From positions 124,001-188,000 of the forward strand of contig CAVSNF010000004.1 of the NCBI GenBank assembly GCA_963729195.1: 64,000 nucleotides of DNA. The letters run 5' to 3'. Positions 38,233-47,920 of the stretch are shown in pieces (the stretch's first letter is position 1; each line of letters opens with the position of its first letter). The translations under genes and the position numbers were made by a program. This stretch comes from CAVPTL01 sp963729195. GTDB lineage: Bacteria; Actinomycetota; Thermoleophilia; Gaiellales; JAICJC01. The notes below the pieces were generated by a model. The model was given only the letters and a program-made list of their open reading frames with translations, had not been told where the DNA came from and made no database searches.

Positions 38233-39162
38233 ATGTGTGGAATCGCAGGAATCATCTATCGAGACGGCGCCCGCGGAGTCGGGCAGGACATGACTCGCAT
38301 GCTTCAGTCGATGAAGCATCGCGGCCCTGATTCGACCGGCTACGCGCTGTTCGCGCCGCCCTCGCCGAACATCGTCATGCGCTACACGCTGGCCGACACC
38401 GGCGACGCGCGCGACTTCGAGTTCGCCGACCGGCTCGAACGCCACCGCTTCGAAGTCGAGGCCAGGCTGCGCGACATCGGCGCCACCGTCCACAGCGTGG
38501 AGGCCGAGACCGAGTACGCCTTCCGCGCCACCATCGCCTATGACGGCGACCTCAAGAAGCTCGCCGACTACGTCGAGGACGTGCCGGCCGTCGAGGTGCT
38601 CTCGCTCGGGCACTCGCTCGAGATCGTGAAGGACCTGGGCGACGCCGAGACCGTCTCCGACCAGTACGGCCTGGGCGAGTTCAACGGCACCCACGCCATC
38701 GGCCACGTGCGCATGGCGACCGAATCCGACGTCGACATCTCCGGCGCGCACCCCTACTGGGCGTATCCGTTCTCGGACGTCGCGGTGGTGCACAACGGAC
38801 AGCTGACCAACTACTTCTACTGGCGCCGGCGGCTGGAGCGAAGCGGCCATCGGTTCCAGTCCGAGTGTGACTCCGAGATCATCGCGGTGTACCTGGCCGA
38901 GAAGATGAGCGAGGGCGAGACGCTGGAGCAGGCGATGCACTCCAGCCTGGACGAGCTGGACGGAGTCTTCACCTACATGTGCGTCACCGCCGACGCGCTG
39001 GGAGTGGCCAAGGACGAGATGGCCGCCAAGCCGCTGGTGCTGTACGAAGGCGAGGACATGGTCGCACTCGCATCCGAAGAGATCGCGATCCGTGCGGTGA
39101 TCGATCACGAGATCGACACCTACGATCCGTATGAGGGGGAGGTGCTGGTATGGACGCGGTAG
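38233..39162 (+). CDS. mgsA: Class II glutamine amidotransferase subunit (MgsA/GlxB-like)
   Basis: 309 residues. Cys2 is the Ntn nucleophile (MCGIAGII). MKHRGPDSTGYA, GHVRMATESDVD, DVAVVHNGQLTNY and ECDSEIIAVYL are the conserved glutaminase motifs. In N-methylglutamate synthase this subunit corresponds to the amidotransferase domain of glutamate synthase and acts on gamma-glutamylmethylamide or glutamine, channelling the amine. Start behind GAAAGG. Its end overlaps the next gene by 13 bases. Frame intact. In rhizobia the equivalent is glxB. Confidence 0.85.
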   Translation: MCGIAGIIYRDGARGVGQDMTRMLQSMKHRGPDSTGYALFAPPSPNIVMRYTLADTGDARDFEFADRLERHRFEVEARLRDIGATVHSVEAETEYAFRATIAYDGDLKKLADYVEDVPAVEVLSLGHSLEIVKDLGDAETVSDQYGLGEFNGTHAIGHVRMATESDVDISGAHPYWAYPFSDVAVVHNGQLTNYFYWRRRLERSGHRFQSECDSEIIAVYLAEKMSEGETLEQAMHSSLDELDGVFTYMCVTADALGVAKDEMAAKPLVLYEGEDMVALASEEIAIRAVIDHEIDTYDPYEGEVLVWTR

Positions 39163-39938
39163 GCGAAAGCCGCATCAACTACGACGCGCGCGGCCTGGCC
39201 GAGCCGGACGCGGCGGTACCCAACGTGTCCGAGATCGACGGCGACTCGGCCGTGTTCGACGCCGCCGACCTGACCACCCGCCAGATCAACCTCGAGATCC
39301 GCGATCTCGTGTACGAGCGCGGGATCAAGAACGTGACCGTGCAGAACCCCGGCTCCAAGCATTCGCTGGGAGTCGGCATCCTGACCCGCTGCAAGATCAC
39401 CTTCCAAGGCAGCCTCGGCTACTTCGGCTGCGGCGTGATCGACGGCCCCGAGGTGCACATCACCGGCCGCGTCGGCTGGTCGGTGTGCGAGAACATGATG
39501 TCGGGCACGGTCGTGATCGAGGGCAACGCGGGATCGCTCACCGGCGCGGCACTGCGCGGCGGCGACCTGGTGATCAAGGGCCGCTGCGGCGCACGCTCGG
39601 GCATCGACCAGAAGGGCGGGCTGATCTTCACGATGGGCTCGGTCGGCTCGATGACCGGATTCATGATGCAGCGCGGCCGCCAGATCATCTGCGGCGACGC
39701 CGGCCCCGGCCTGGGCGACTCCATGTACGACGGCACCATCTACGTCGGCGGCAAGGTCAAGGCGCTGGGGATCGACTGCGTCCCCGGCGAGTGGACCGAC
39801 GCCGACACCGAATACATCAATCGCAAGTTCTCGATCTATGACCTGGGCACGCCGCCGGAGTTCCAGAAGTTCGTGTGCGGCAAGAAGCTCTACAACTACG
39901 ACAACCTCGAGCCTTCCGAGCGGAAGCTCGTCCTCTAG
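39150..39938 (+). CDS. mgsB: GXGXG-domain glutamate synthase-like subunit (MgsB/GlxC-like)
   Basis: 262 residues corresponding to the C-terminal alpha-subunit domain of glutamate synthase, a right-handed beta-helix with repeating glycine turns: GSLGYFGCGVIDGPEVHITGR, GNAGSLTGAALRGG, GRCGARSGIDQKGG and GDAGPGLGDSMYDGTIYVGG. It has a structural and inter-subunit role and no catalytic residues of its own. It starts inside the mgsA-like gene and ends 8 bases before mgsC, so the three are translationally linked. The N-terminal 40 residues are variable. Confidence 0.85.
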   Translation: MDAVGESRINYDARGLAEPDAAVPNVSEIDGDSAVFDAADLTTRQINLEIRDLVYERGIKNVTVQNPGSKHSLGVGILTRCKITFQGSLGYFGCGVIDGPEVHITGRVGWSVCENMMSGTVVIEGNAGSLTGAALRGGDLVIKGRCGARSGIDQKGGLIFTMGSVGSMTGFMMQRGRQIICGDAGPGLGDSMYDGTIYVGGKVKALGIDCVPGEWTDADTEYINRKFSIYDLGTPPEFQKFVCGKKLYNYDNLEPSERKLVL

Positions 39939-39946
39939 GAGGGACG

Positions 39947-41378
39947 ATGTCGACTGACAAATCCTCCGCACAGCAGAACGTGCTCGGCCACAGCCGGATC
40001 TTCACGCCCGAGGTCATCAACGACATCCACGTGAAGTCCGAGCTGGGCCGCTACCGCATGCGCGGATTCTCGATGTTCAAGCCGATCCCGCACTGGGACG
40101 AGCTGATGTTCATGCCCGGCACCCTGACCCGGTTCGTGATCGAGGGGTACCGCGAGAAGTGCGAGACCAAGACGGTTCTGGGCGCACGCTTCGCCAAGAA
40201 GCCGATCGAGCTGGACATTCCGGTGTACATCACCGGCATGAGCTTCGGCGCGCTGTCGCTGGAGGCCAAGATGGCTCTCGCCCGCGGCGCGTCGATGGCC
40301 GGCACCGCGACCTGTTCCGGCGAGGGCGGCATGATCCCGCCCGAGCGCGACCACAGCACGAAATGGTATTACCAGTGCATCCAAAGCCGGTACGGGTTCA
40401 ACCCGCACCATCTGATGCTCGCCGATGCCTGTGAGTTCTTCATCGGCCAGGGCTGCAAGGTCGGCCTGGGAGGCCACCTGATGGGCCAGAAGGTGACCGA
40501 GCAGGTGGCCGAGATGCGGTCACTGCCGGCCGGAATCGACCAGCGCTCACCGGCGCGGCATCCCGATTGGCTGGGTCCCGACGACCTCTCGCTGAAGATC
40601 CAGGAGGTGCGTGAGGCCACCGACTACCAGATCCCGATCCAGCTCAAGCTGGGCGCGTCGCGGGTGTACGACGACGTGCGGATGGCGGCCAAGTGCGGCC
40701 CCGACATCATCTATCTGGACGGCGCCGAGGGCGGCACCGGTGCCGGCCCGCACATCGCCACCGAGGAGACCGGGATTCCGCTGATGGCGGCGATCCCCGA
40801 GGCTCGCCGAGCGCTCGAGGACGTCGGCCTGGCCGACCAGATCGATCTGGTCGTGGCCGGCGGCATCCGAAACGGCGGCGACGTCGCCAAGGCGCTGGCC
40901 CTGGGCGCGAAGGCGATCGCCATCGGCCACTCGGCGCTGATGGCGCTGAACTGCAACAAGGAGATCCCCGGGGTCACCGACTACGAGGGCACCGTGGGAG
41001 TGCCGGCGGGCAAGTGCTACCACTGCCACACCGGCCGCTGCCCGGTCGGCGTTGCCACCCAGGATCCCGAGCTGCGCAAGCGGCTGGTGGTGGAGGACGC
41101 CTCCGAGCGGGTCTACAACTTCCTGCACACGCTCACGCTCGAGGTGCAGATGCTGGCCCGCGCGTGCGGCAAGACCAACATCCACAGCCTCGAGCCCGAG
41201 GATCTGTGCGCGCTCACCACCGAGGCGTCGGCCATGGCCCGCGTGCCGCTGGCCGGGAACGACCTACATCCCGGGTGTGACCGAGCAGGAGACGCTGTCT
41301 GAGATCAAGCGGCTGCTGGAGAAGAAGCACGAGGAAGAGGCTGTCCGCGAGGCCCACCTGGAAGCGACCGGAGACTGA
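39947..41378 (+). CDS. mgsC: FMN-binding glutamate synthase-like subunit (MgsC/GlxD-like, frameshifted)
   Basis: About 477 residues. FMN-barrel core of glutamate synthase: DIPVYITGMSFGALSLEAKMALARGASMAG, CSGEGGMIPPERD, IQLKLGASRVYDDVRMAAKCGPDIIYLDGAEGGTGAGP and DLVVAGGIRNGGDVAKALALGAKAIAIGHSAL. A cysteine cluster follows, CYHCHTGRCPVGVATQDP, as in the [3Fe-4S] site of GltB. One extra A near 41262 shifts the frame; correcting it extends the protein through GTTYIPGVTEQETLSEI to 41378. It would reduce the imine formed from 2-oxoglutarate and methylamine to N-methylglutamate. AGGAGGG precedes the ATG. Confidence 0.86.
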
Positions 41379-41380
41379 CC

Positions 41381-41816
41381 ATGAGCTACATCCTAGAACC
41401 CGAGAAGCACACCTCGATCGATGCCGAGTTCATGGCCGGCAAGCGATTCCCCTACCAGGAGGACATCTCCCTGGTTGACGGACATCGACCTGATGGCCGC
41501 GACGCCCGGCAAGGACATCAACTGGCTCGAGGACATCGAGCTGCTGGAGGAGGACGGCACGCCGGCCGTGTTCGATCGCTACTCCAACTGCTTCATCAAG
41601 ATCTACTTCGATATCCCCGAGGGCCGCGAGAACGAGCTCGCCCGCAAGGTGCTGATCAAGCACCTGACCTCGGGCAACTCCTACGGCATCCAGATGAAGG
41701 AAAAGCACTGCAAGTTCCCGCAGCCCGAGCTGGGGCCGTGGGTGGAGAACTCTCGCACCGTCGGCACCGACTGGAAGCCGCCGGTGCTCGAGGGCTGGGA
41801 AGCGCCGCTGCATTGA
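41381..41816 (+). CDS. Small unrecognised protein linked to the MgsABC-like subunits (frameshifted)
   Basis: About 144 residues, starting 3 bases after the mgsC stop. I do not recognise the family. Visible features: an N-terminal SYILEPEKHTSIDAEFMAGKRFPYQED, an acidic middle (INWLEDIELLEEDGT), a YFDIPEGRENELARKVLIKHLTSG helix and a C-terminus rich in Trp and Pro (GPWVENSRTVGTDWKPPVLEGWEAP). No signal, membrane segment or metal motif. One frame change at about 41478 is corrected in the call. Tight linkage to mgsC suggests a structural, chaperone or regulatory partner of the amine-handling complex (inference). Confidence 0.65.
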
Positions 41817-41823
41817 GAACGGG

Positions 41824-42367
41824 GTGACGCTCGCCGTCGTGGCAGTCATCGGGTGCTATGCACTCGGCTGCCTGACGGCGGGCTACTACCTCGTGCGGCT
41901 GACGCGCCGGCGCCGACGTGCGCGCGGGCGGCACCGGCTCCACCGGCGCCCGCAACGTCGGCCGTGTGGCGGGCGTGCGCCTGGCCGCGCTGACGCTGGC
42001 GCTCGACTGCGCCAAGGGAGCGATCGCGGTGGCCGCGGCGGGCGCGCTGACCGACTCGACCGCGGTGGCAGCGGCCGGCATGGTGGCGGTGGTCGCCGGC
42101 CACGTGTATCCGGCCCAGCTGCGCTTCCGCGGCGGCCGTGGCCTGGCGACCGCGCTGGGGGCGATGGCGGTGCTCGACTGGCGGGTGGCGCTGGTCGGCG
42201 TGGTGGCGGCGCTGCTCGCCACGGCGGCTACCCGCACGCCGACGGTGGGCGGACTGGTCGGGGCGGCCTCAGCCCCGGCCGGCGCCGCAGTGCTGGGCGC
42301 CGGCCGGGCTGTGATCCTGGGGACGCTGGCGACCCTCGCCATCATCCTGGCAGCTCATCGCCGGTGA
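41824..42367 (+). CDS. plsY: Glycerol-3-phosphate acyltransferase PlsY-like (frameshifted)
   Basis: About 180 residues, integral membrane. The three PlsY motifs are present: GTGSTGARNVGRVAG (equivalent to GSGNxGATN), DCAKGAIAV, and GHVYPAQLRFRGGRGLATALG. Several hydrophobic helices follow. One frame change at about 41908 separates the first helix from motif 1. PlsY acylates glycerol-3-phosphate from acyl-phosphate in phospholipid synthesis; some divergent copies in actinobacteria have unknown roles. GTG start at 41824. Its TGA stop (42365-42367) is part of the fifth intergenic palindrome. Confidence 0.8.
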
Positions 42368-42395
42368 ATAACGGTGCCTGGCACCGTTATTCACC
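42363..42395. repeat. Intergenic palindromic repeat, copy 5
   Basis: Perfect 16+1+16 copy with T spacer, between the convergent plsY-like and flavin oxidoreductase genes. The TGA at 42365-42367 terminates plsY. Confidence 0.92.
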
Positions 42396-42421
42396 GACGT
42401 CGAGCGGTCTGGCCGGTCCGA

Positions 42422-43785
42422 TTATTCATCACGCCGTGCCTGACGCTCGAGGCGCAGGCCGTTGAGCCTGTCAGGACGCCGCAGCCAGGGGTAGGGGCTG
42501 TTGGAGACCGGGTGGAGGGCTCCGGTGGTGAAGCGCTCGTAGGTGAACGGCTCGAGCACGCGGGATTCGCCGCCGGTCATGACCCGAGCGACCTCGCGGC
42601 CCACGCCGATCATCTTGTAGCCGTGGTTGGAGTCGGCGATCACGTACACGTTGGGCAGCATGTAGTCGAACACCGGGAAGCTGTCGACGGTGAAGCAGCC
42701 GACTCCGCCGGAGCGGATGTTCTTGTAGGTGGGGCGCTTGCCCTCGAACCGGGCCATGCAGTGTGACAGCGAGGCGCACCACATGTCGGCGAAATCCGAC
42801 TCGACCGAGGCGGTCGGGATACGGATCGACCTCGTACTCGTGGCCGACCACGACCGGCGCGGCTCCACCCTGCACGCCGTGCAGGTCCTGCTTGAAGTAG
42901 TTGCCCCAGAACTCGTCGGTGACCAGCTTGCCCTCGTCGTCGTACAGCGGGCGCGTCGGAGTCGACATGCAGCACCGGCGGCATCGAGCCGTCCTCCAGC
43001 GACAGCAGCTTGGGGTCGACGCCGATCTCGCCCTCCTGCAGATACCAGTACGTCCACATGTCCTGGTCGCGGTGCACCTGCCCGTCGGGCGTGTGCACGT
43101 CAAGCGTGTTGGGGAGGCCCAGCATCGTCCAGATGCTCTCGATCCAGGGGCCGACGCCGACCACGACCTGCTCGACCTCGATGTCGCCCTGGTCGGTGTT
43201 GACCTTGGTGACCGCCCCACTCGAGTCGGTCTCGAATCCGGTGACGCGGACGCCGTCGATCAGGCGGGCGCCGGCCTCCTTGGCCTTAGCGGCGAGACCG
43301 TGCAGCGAGGCCATGTTGTTGGCGAAGCCGCCCTTCTGCTCGTGCAGGCAGACATGCACTCCCTGGGCGCGCCAGTCGGGGAACATCGTCTTCATGTGGT
43401 CGCGCACCTCGGCCTCGCCGACGATCAGCTGCGACGGGTACCCGATCCGGGCCTGCCGCTCGTGCACCTCGGTGAGATCCGTGATCTGGCGCTCGGCGCC
43501 GAGTGCGACGTACCCCACCTCGTGGTAGCTGAAGGCCTGCGGATCCTGCTCCCACACCTCGACGTTGGCGGCCATCAGCTCGCTCATCGCGGGCTGGTAG
43601 TAGTTGTTGCGCACAACCCCGCAGGCGATGCCCGAGGCTCCGGCGCCGACTCCGGTCTTGTCGATCACCAGCACGTCGGGCTCCTCCCCGCGCGCGGTCT
43701 GTTCCTTGGCGAGGTGCCAGGCCGAGGAGAGGCCGTGGATCCCGGCTCCGATGACGAGGTACTTGGCGCGCGACGGCAGGCTCAT
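42422..43785 (-). CDS. SoxB-like FAD-dependent oxidoreductase (frameshifted)
   Basis: About 455 residues. FAD-binding motif YLVIGAGIHGLSSAWHL at about 9-25 and GAGASGIACGVVRNNYYQPAMSEL at about 46-69, which matches the GAGGSGRN.T..RSNY region of sarcosine oxidase beta subunits. The C-terminal part contains YVIADSNHGYKMIGVGREVA, the FAD-contacting end of the fold. Two frame changes near 42957 and 42820 look like sequence errors. ATG 43785 has AAAGGG upstream. It lies behind an IclR gene with a palindromic site in its leader, so it is probably an inducible N-methyl amino acid oxidase or dehydrogenase; the substrate is unknown. Confidence 0.8.
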
Positions 43786-43803
43786 GAACACCCTTTCCAG
43801 TTG

Positions 43804-43825
43804 ATTGCCACTATGGCAATGCCAT
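43804..43825. promoter_or_regulatory. Overlapping palindromes upstream of the SoxB-like gene (probable IclR operator)
   Basis: ATTGCCA-CTA-TGGCAAT (43804-43820) overlaps ATGGCA-A-TGCCAT (43813-43825). Both are perfect inverted repeats, 19 bases before the flavin oxidoreductase ATG and downstream of the IclR gene. The TGGCA/TGCCA half-site is used three times. It is the likely target of the adjacent IclR protein, by position. Confidence 0.55.
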
Positions 43826-43907
43826 TTCCATTTGTACTGTGATCGTAGTTCGCGACCAGCCATGGACGTCAAACCGCCACCGGAGTATCCAAGCGCCCGC
43901 GACATGT

Positions 43908-43944
43908 CGGCAGCGTGGCGCCAGCAGCGCCGGAAGCGCTGCCG
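43908..43944 (-). terminator. Nested hairpin after the IclR gene
   Basis: CGGCAGCG pairs with CGCTGCCG around an inner GGCGC/GCGCC hairpin, 14 bases past the IclR stop. It would separate the regulator from the flavin oxidoreductase transcript. Confidence 0.5.
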
Positions 43945-43958
43945 CCTGAGCCGCCTGG

Positions 43959-44645
43959 TCAAAGCGACCCGGCCGGGCCCTGCAGCCCCAGCACCGCCGC
44001 CAGCTCGCCGGCCGCCCCGAACACCGGGGCGGCGATCGCGTTCAGGTCAGGTTCCCGCTCGCCCTCGGCGCGCGCCCAGCCCTGCGACCGCACGTCGGCG
44101 AGCTCACGCTCGAGCGCAGCCGGGTCGATCACGGTGCGATCGGTGTAGCGCTCGAGCGGCCCGGCGGCCGGCGCGGGCGAGCCGAAGGCCAGCCCCACCT
44201 TGCCGGTGGCGGTGGCATGGGCGATGCTCGGCCGGCCGACCCTGGCGACACTCGCCACCGACGCCCGGCTGGGCACGAAGTCGACGGTGACCGCATCCCG
44301 CTCGCCCGGAATCGAGAGCGTCACCGTCTCGCCGGTCTCCTCGCCCAGCTCCACCAAGTGGCGGCGGGCGATCCCGCGCAGATCGAGCCCGGCCAGCACG
44401 TGGTTGGAGAGCTCCAGCAGGTGGGTGCCGAGCCGGTAGCGTCCGGTCTCCGGCAGATGCTCCACGTAGCCGGCGTCGACCAGCGTCGAGAGCGTGCGCG
44501 AGACCGTGGAGGCGTTGATGCCGGTGATCCGCACCAGATCGGTGTTGCGGACGTCACCGGACACCTGCATGAAGGCGTCCAGGACGCGCAACGCGCGCTC
44601 GACTGCCGCAAGGCGGCGTTCTGCGGGTCGACCGGTGGGCGGCAT
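43959..44645 (-). CDS. IclR-family transcriptional regulator
   Basis: 228 residues from ATG 44645. Winged helix-turn-helix AVERALRVLDAFMQVSG, DLVRITGINASTVSRTLSTLVDAGYVEH and YRLGTHLLELS; effector domain with ETVTLSIPGERDAVTV, SIAHATATGKVGLAFGSP, REPDLNAIAAPVFG and AAVLGLQGPAG. It is divergent from the flavin reductase gene (20-base gap) and upstream of the SoxB-like gene, so it may govern both. It is distinct in sequence from the IclR near 6 kb. Confidence 0.9.
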   Translation of the reverse strand: MPPTGRPAERRLAAVERALRVLDAFMQVSGDVRNTDLVRITGINASTVSRTLSTLVDAGYVEHLPETGRYRLGTHLLELSNHVLAGLDLRGIARRHLVELGEETGETVTLSIPGERDAVTVDFVPSRASVASVARVGRPSIAHATATGKVGLAFGSPAPAAGPLERYTDRTVIDPAALERELADVRSQGWARAEGEREPDLNAIAAPVFGAAGELAAVLGLQGPAGSL

Positions 44646-44665
44646 CAGCCTATTATGGACGGGAG

Positions 44666-45199
44666 ATGGCAACCCACAGCGATCCAACCCGGCGCGTCGA
44701 CTTCCGCGATGTGGTCGGCGCGTTCGCCACCGGGGTGACCGTGGTCACCGCCCGCTACGGGGATTCGCGGGCCGGCATGACCCTCAACTCGTTCACGTCG
44801 GTGTCACTCGATCCGCTGCTGGTGCTGGTATCCCTGGCCCACGGCACCCGCACGCTGGAGAAGATCCGCCAGAGCGAGCGCTACGCCGTCAACGTGCTGC
44901 ACCGCCGCCAACGCGACGTGGCACTGGCGTTCGCCAAGCCGGGCGCGCCGTTTCCCGACGGGCACACCGTGCTCGACCCCACCGGTTTCGTGGTCGTACG
45001 CCACTCGCTGGCGATCCTGCGATGCGAGGTTTCGCACGTCTTCACCGCCGGCGATCACGACCTGGTGGTGGGTGAGGTGTTCGACTTCGAGGGGTCGGGC
45101 GGCGAGCCGCTGATCTTCCATCGGGGAGCGTTCGGAGGGCTGGACGAAGACGCGCTGGTGCCGCGGGGTCGCGTGATCGGCATCGCCGGCGGCTGGTAG
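44666..45199 (+). CDS. Flavin reductase family protein
   Basis: 177 residues of the HpaC/NtaB-type FMN-binding split-barrel family: FRDVVGAFATGVTVVTA, AGMTLNSFTSVSLDPLLVLVSLA, YAVNVLHRRQRDVALAFA and GDHDLVVGEVFDF. Such enzymes supply reduced flavin to two-component monooxygenases. No oxygenase component is adjacent. The nearest candidate partner in the window is the acyl-CoA-dehydrogenase-like flavoprotein at 51.6-52.9 kb. Start close to the divergent IclR gene suggests shared regulation. Confidence 0.87.
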   Translation: MATHSDPTRRVDFRDVVGAFATGVTVVTARYGDSRAGMTLNSFTSVSLDPLLVLVSLAHGTRTLEKIRQSERYAVNVLHRRQRDVALAFAKPGAPFPDGHTVLDPTGFVVVRHSLAILRCEVSHVFTAGDHDLVVGEVFDFEGSGGEPLIFHRGAFGGLDEDALVPRGRVIGIAGGW

Positions 45200-45291
45200 A
45201 CACGTTCCGGAACGTCTGAAAACCGGCTTCAACGCTCAAGATCGGGATCGAAACAGTCGATGCAATCTCGTCTGCACAGACACCTCCTCCC

Positions 45292-47323
45292 GTGCGTTCA
45301 ATCCCCCGCCCCCACTTCCGCTTCGGCCTGCTCGGTACCTTCGCGCTGATCAGCGCAGTGCCGGTGCTGCTGCTGGGCCTGGTGCTGGCGAACGTGCTGG
45401 GGAATCAGATCCGCGATCGCAGCATCAACGCAGACCGTCCAGGGGATCGAGTTTGCGACCGCAGGTCGGGCATCGGTCGAACCGTCAGCGCCGGCCAACT
45501 GATCAACGGAAAGACCACCCCGCGACGCCCGGCGAAGCCCTGACAGACGAGCGGTCCAAAGGTCCGACGTTCGCGCGGGTGAACATCTGGTCACGAGACA
45601 AGAAGCTGTTGTACTCGAGCGACAAGAAGCTGCTCAAGGAAGACGATCGAGCCCTCGGACGAGCTGCTCGAAGCCCTCGACGGGAACGAGACCGACCACC
45701 GAGATCCTGCACGCCTCGCAGCCGCTCAAGACCGAGAAGGACAACCGCGACATCCTCAAGACGCACGGCGATCTGCTCGAGGTGTACGTGCCGTTCCACC
45801 TGAACACGCCAGCACAAGCCGCTGGGAGCGTTCGAGGTGTATCTCCCCTACACACCCCTCGCCCAGACGCATCCAGGCGGACACCAACCGCCTCTACCTG
45901 ATCCTGATCGTCGGGCCTGTCGCTGCTGTATGCGATCGTCTTTCGGGTGGTCGCGCGGGCGTCGCGCAAGCTGCGCACCCACGGCAAGGAGATGAGCGCC
46001 CACCTGGAGCGCACCAAGTACGAGTCCGAGCACGACCCGCTCACCCACCTGCCCAACCGCACGCTCTTTCGCAGCCGCGCGGTGGATGCGATCGTGGCCG
46101 CCCGCCGCACCGGCGAGCAGGCCGCCCTGCTGCTGATCGACCTCGATCGGTTCAAGGAGATCAACGACACCCTCGGCCACCACTCCGGCGACCTGCTGCT
46201 CCAGGCGATCGGACCGCGGCTGGAGAAGATCCTGCACCCCTCCGACTTGCTCGCTCGCTTCGGCGGCGACGAGTTCGGCATCCTGCTGCCCCAGATCCCC
46301 GACACCGAGACGGCGCTGGTGGTGGCCCGAAGCGCCCACAAGATGCTGGAGCAGCCGTTCGCCATCCAGGGTCTGACGCTGGACGTGGAGGCCTCGATCG
46401 GGATCGCCCTGTTCCCCGATCACGCCCAGGACTTCGAGGAGCTGATGCAGCACGCCGACGTGGCCATGTACCTGGCCAAGGGCAAGCGCACCGGCTACGA
46501 GGTGTACCAGCCCAGCGACGACGACGCCGACGCCGGCCGGCTCAAGCTCGCCGGTGACCTGCGCGACGCGGTCGACCGCCACGAGCTGGTGCTGCACTAC
46601 CAGCCCAAGGTCAACCTGCGCTCAGGGCGGGTGATCGGAGCCGAGGCGCTGATGCGCTGGCACCACCCCGGCCAGGGGCTGCTGATGCCCGACCGGTTCA
46701 TTCCGCTGGCCGAACGCAGCGGACTGATCCGATCGCTGACGGTGTTCGCGATCGAGACGGCGGTGCGGGAGTGCCGCCGCTGGATCGACGCCGGCGCGGC
46801 CCTGACCGTCTCGGTCAACCTCTCCACCCGCGACCTGATCGATATCCAGCTGCCCGAAGACGTCGACAAGCTGCTGAAGCAGTGGCGGGTGCCGGCCAGC
46901 AGCCTCGAGCTCGAGATCACCGAGAGCGTGCTGATGGCCGACCCCACCCGCGCGCGCGAGGTGGTGTCACGGCTGGGCGCGCTGGGCGTGAAGGTCTCGA
47001 TCGACGACTTCGGCTCGGGTTACTCGTCGCTGGGGTATCTCAACCGGCTGGCAGTCAACGACCTCAAGATCGACAAGTCGTTCGTGCTCAACATGATCGA
47101 GGACGCCGGCGACGCGGTGATCGTGCAGTCGACGATCGACCTCGCCCACAACCTCGGGCTCGAGGTGGTGGCCGAGGGCGTCGAGACCCAGCAGGCCTAT
47201 GACCGCCTCCGATCGATGGGCTGCGACACCGCCCAGGGCTACTTCATCAGCCGCCCGATGCCCGGTGCCGAGCTGGTCGACTGGGTCGGCGCCCACGGCG
47301 CCGGCCGCCTCCGCGCCGCCTAG
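45292..47323 (+). CDS. Membrane sensor GGDEF-EAL protein (multiple frameshifts)
   Basis: About 675 residues if joined. N-terminal membrane helix FGLLGTFALISAVPVLLLGLVLANVLG, then an extracytoplasmic sensor (VNIWSRDKKLLYSSDKKLLKED ... HGDLLEVYVPFHL), a second helix (LYLILIVG/LSLLYAIVFRVVAR) and, intact from about 45947, the cytoplasmic part. GGDEF domain: HDPLTHLPNRTLF and ARFGGDEFGILL. EAL domain: GAEALMRWHHP, ELEITESVLM, SIDDFGSGYSSLGYL and EVVAEGVET. Both catalytic motifs look complete, so it could make or degrade cyclic di-GMP. At least four frame changes fall between 45440 and 45940. Confidence 0.85.
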
Positions 47324-47822
47324 ACCTGCAGCGGCGCTCAGGCGGCCCTTCGCCGGCGACCCAGAGAAGACAGGGGGCGCGCTTGCGGACGCGTCGGGAG
47401 ATGCGTGCGAACAGGCGCGGGCGAAACCTCGAACGGTCGGGGCCCAGCACCAGCAGGCCCGCCTGATACTCACCCGCCAGATCCAGCAAGGCATCGACCG
47501 GCCTCGCCGAAGGTACCCGCAGATGTTCCACCTCGAGCCCGAGGCCGGCCATCTGCGCCACCAGCTCCCGGATCTGAGCGCGATCCTCGTCCAGCTCCAG
47601 CTCGGCGTAGCGCATCGTCAGCGCCTGCGGCCACCACGGCCGCTCGACAGCGTCGACCACGATCAGCCGGGCGTTGGTCTCCAACGCCGCCTGGGCCGCC
47701 ACCCGCACCGCCTCGGGATCGAACGGCACAGCCAGCGTGGCCAGAATCACCACGCTACTTCGTGAGTGGCTCCCCCGTTCCGCAACCGGCGGTTCGACGG
47801 TGGTCGAATCGCGAACGTTCAC
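47247..47822 (-). CDS. UspA-like universal stress domain protein
   Basis: About 160-190 residues from GTG 47822. VVILATLAVPFDPEAVRVAAQAAL, ARLIVVDAVERPWW, VEHLRVPSARPVDALLDLAGEYQAGLLVLGPDRSRFRPRLFARISRRVRKRAPCLLWVAGEGP correspond strand by strand to the C-terminal domain of the protein at 49.6 kb. The paralogue ends at AGEGP, whereas this frame runs on with an Arg-rich tail into the convergent GGDEF-EAL gene, so a frame slip near 47340 is likely and the true stop may be there. The ATP-binding glycine motif is only partly kept (GLLVLGPD). It sits immediately downstream of an APC permease gene. Confidence 0.72.
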   Translation of the reverse strand: MNVRDSTTVEPPVAERGSHSRSSVVILATLAVPFDPEAVRVAAQAALETNARLIVVDAVERPWWPQALTMRYAELELDEDRAQIRELVAQMAGLGLEVEHLRVPSARPVDALLDLAGEYQAGLLVLGPDRSRFRPRLFARISRRVRKRAPCLLWVAGEGPPERRCRSRRRGGGRRRGRRPSRPARHRASGG

Positions 47823-47880
47823 GCCGCCTATCTTCGCCGATGAACGGCCGCACGGCAAGGATCTGGCCGACAGAACCGCT

Positions 47881-47905
47881 GGGGGCGGGCCATCCGCCCG
47901 CCCCC
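47881..47905 (-). terminator. Hairpin terminator after the second APC permease
   Basis: GGGGGCGGGC, loop CATCC, GCCCGCCCCC: a perfect 10-bp GC-only stem 15 bases past the permease stop codon, separating it from the downstream UspA-like gene. Confidence 0.7.
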
Positions 47906-47920
47906 GGTAGATTCGTCAGC

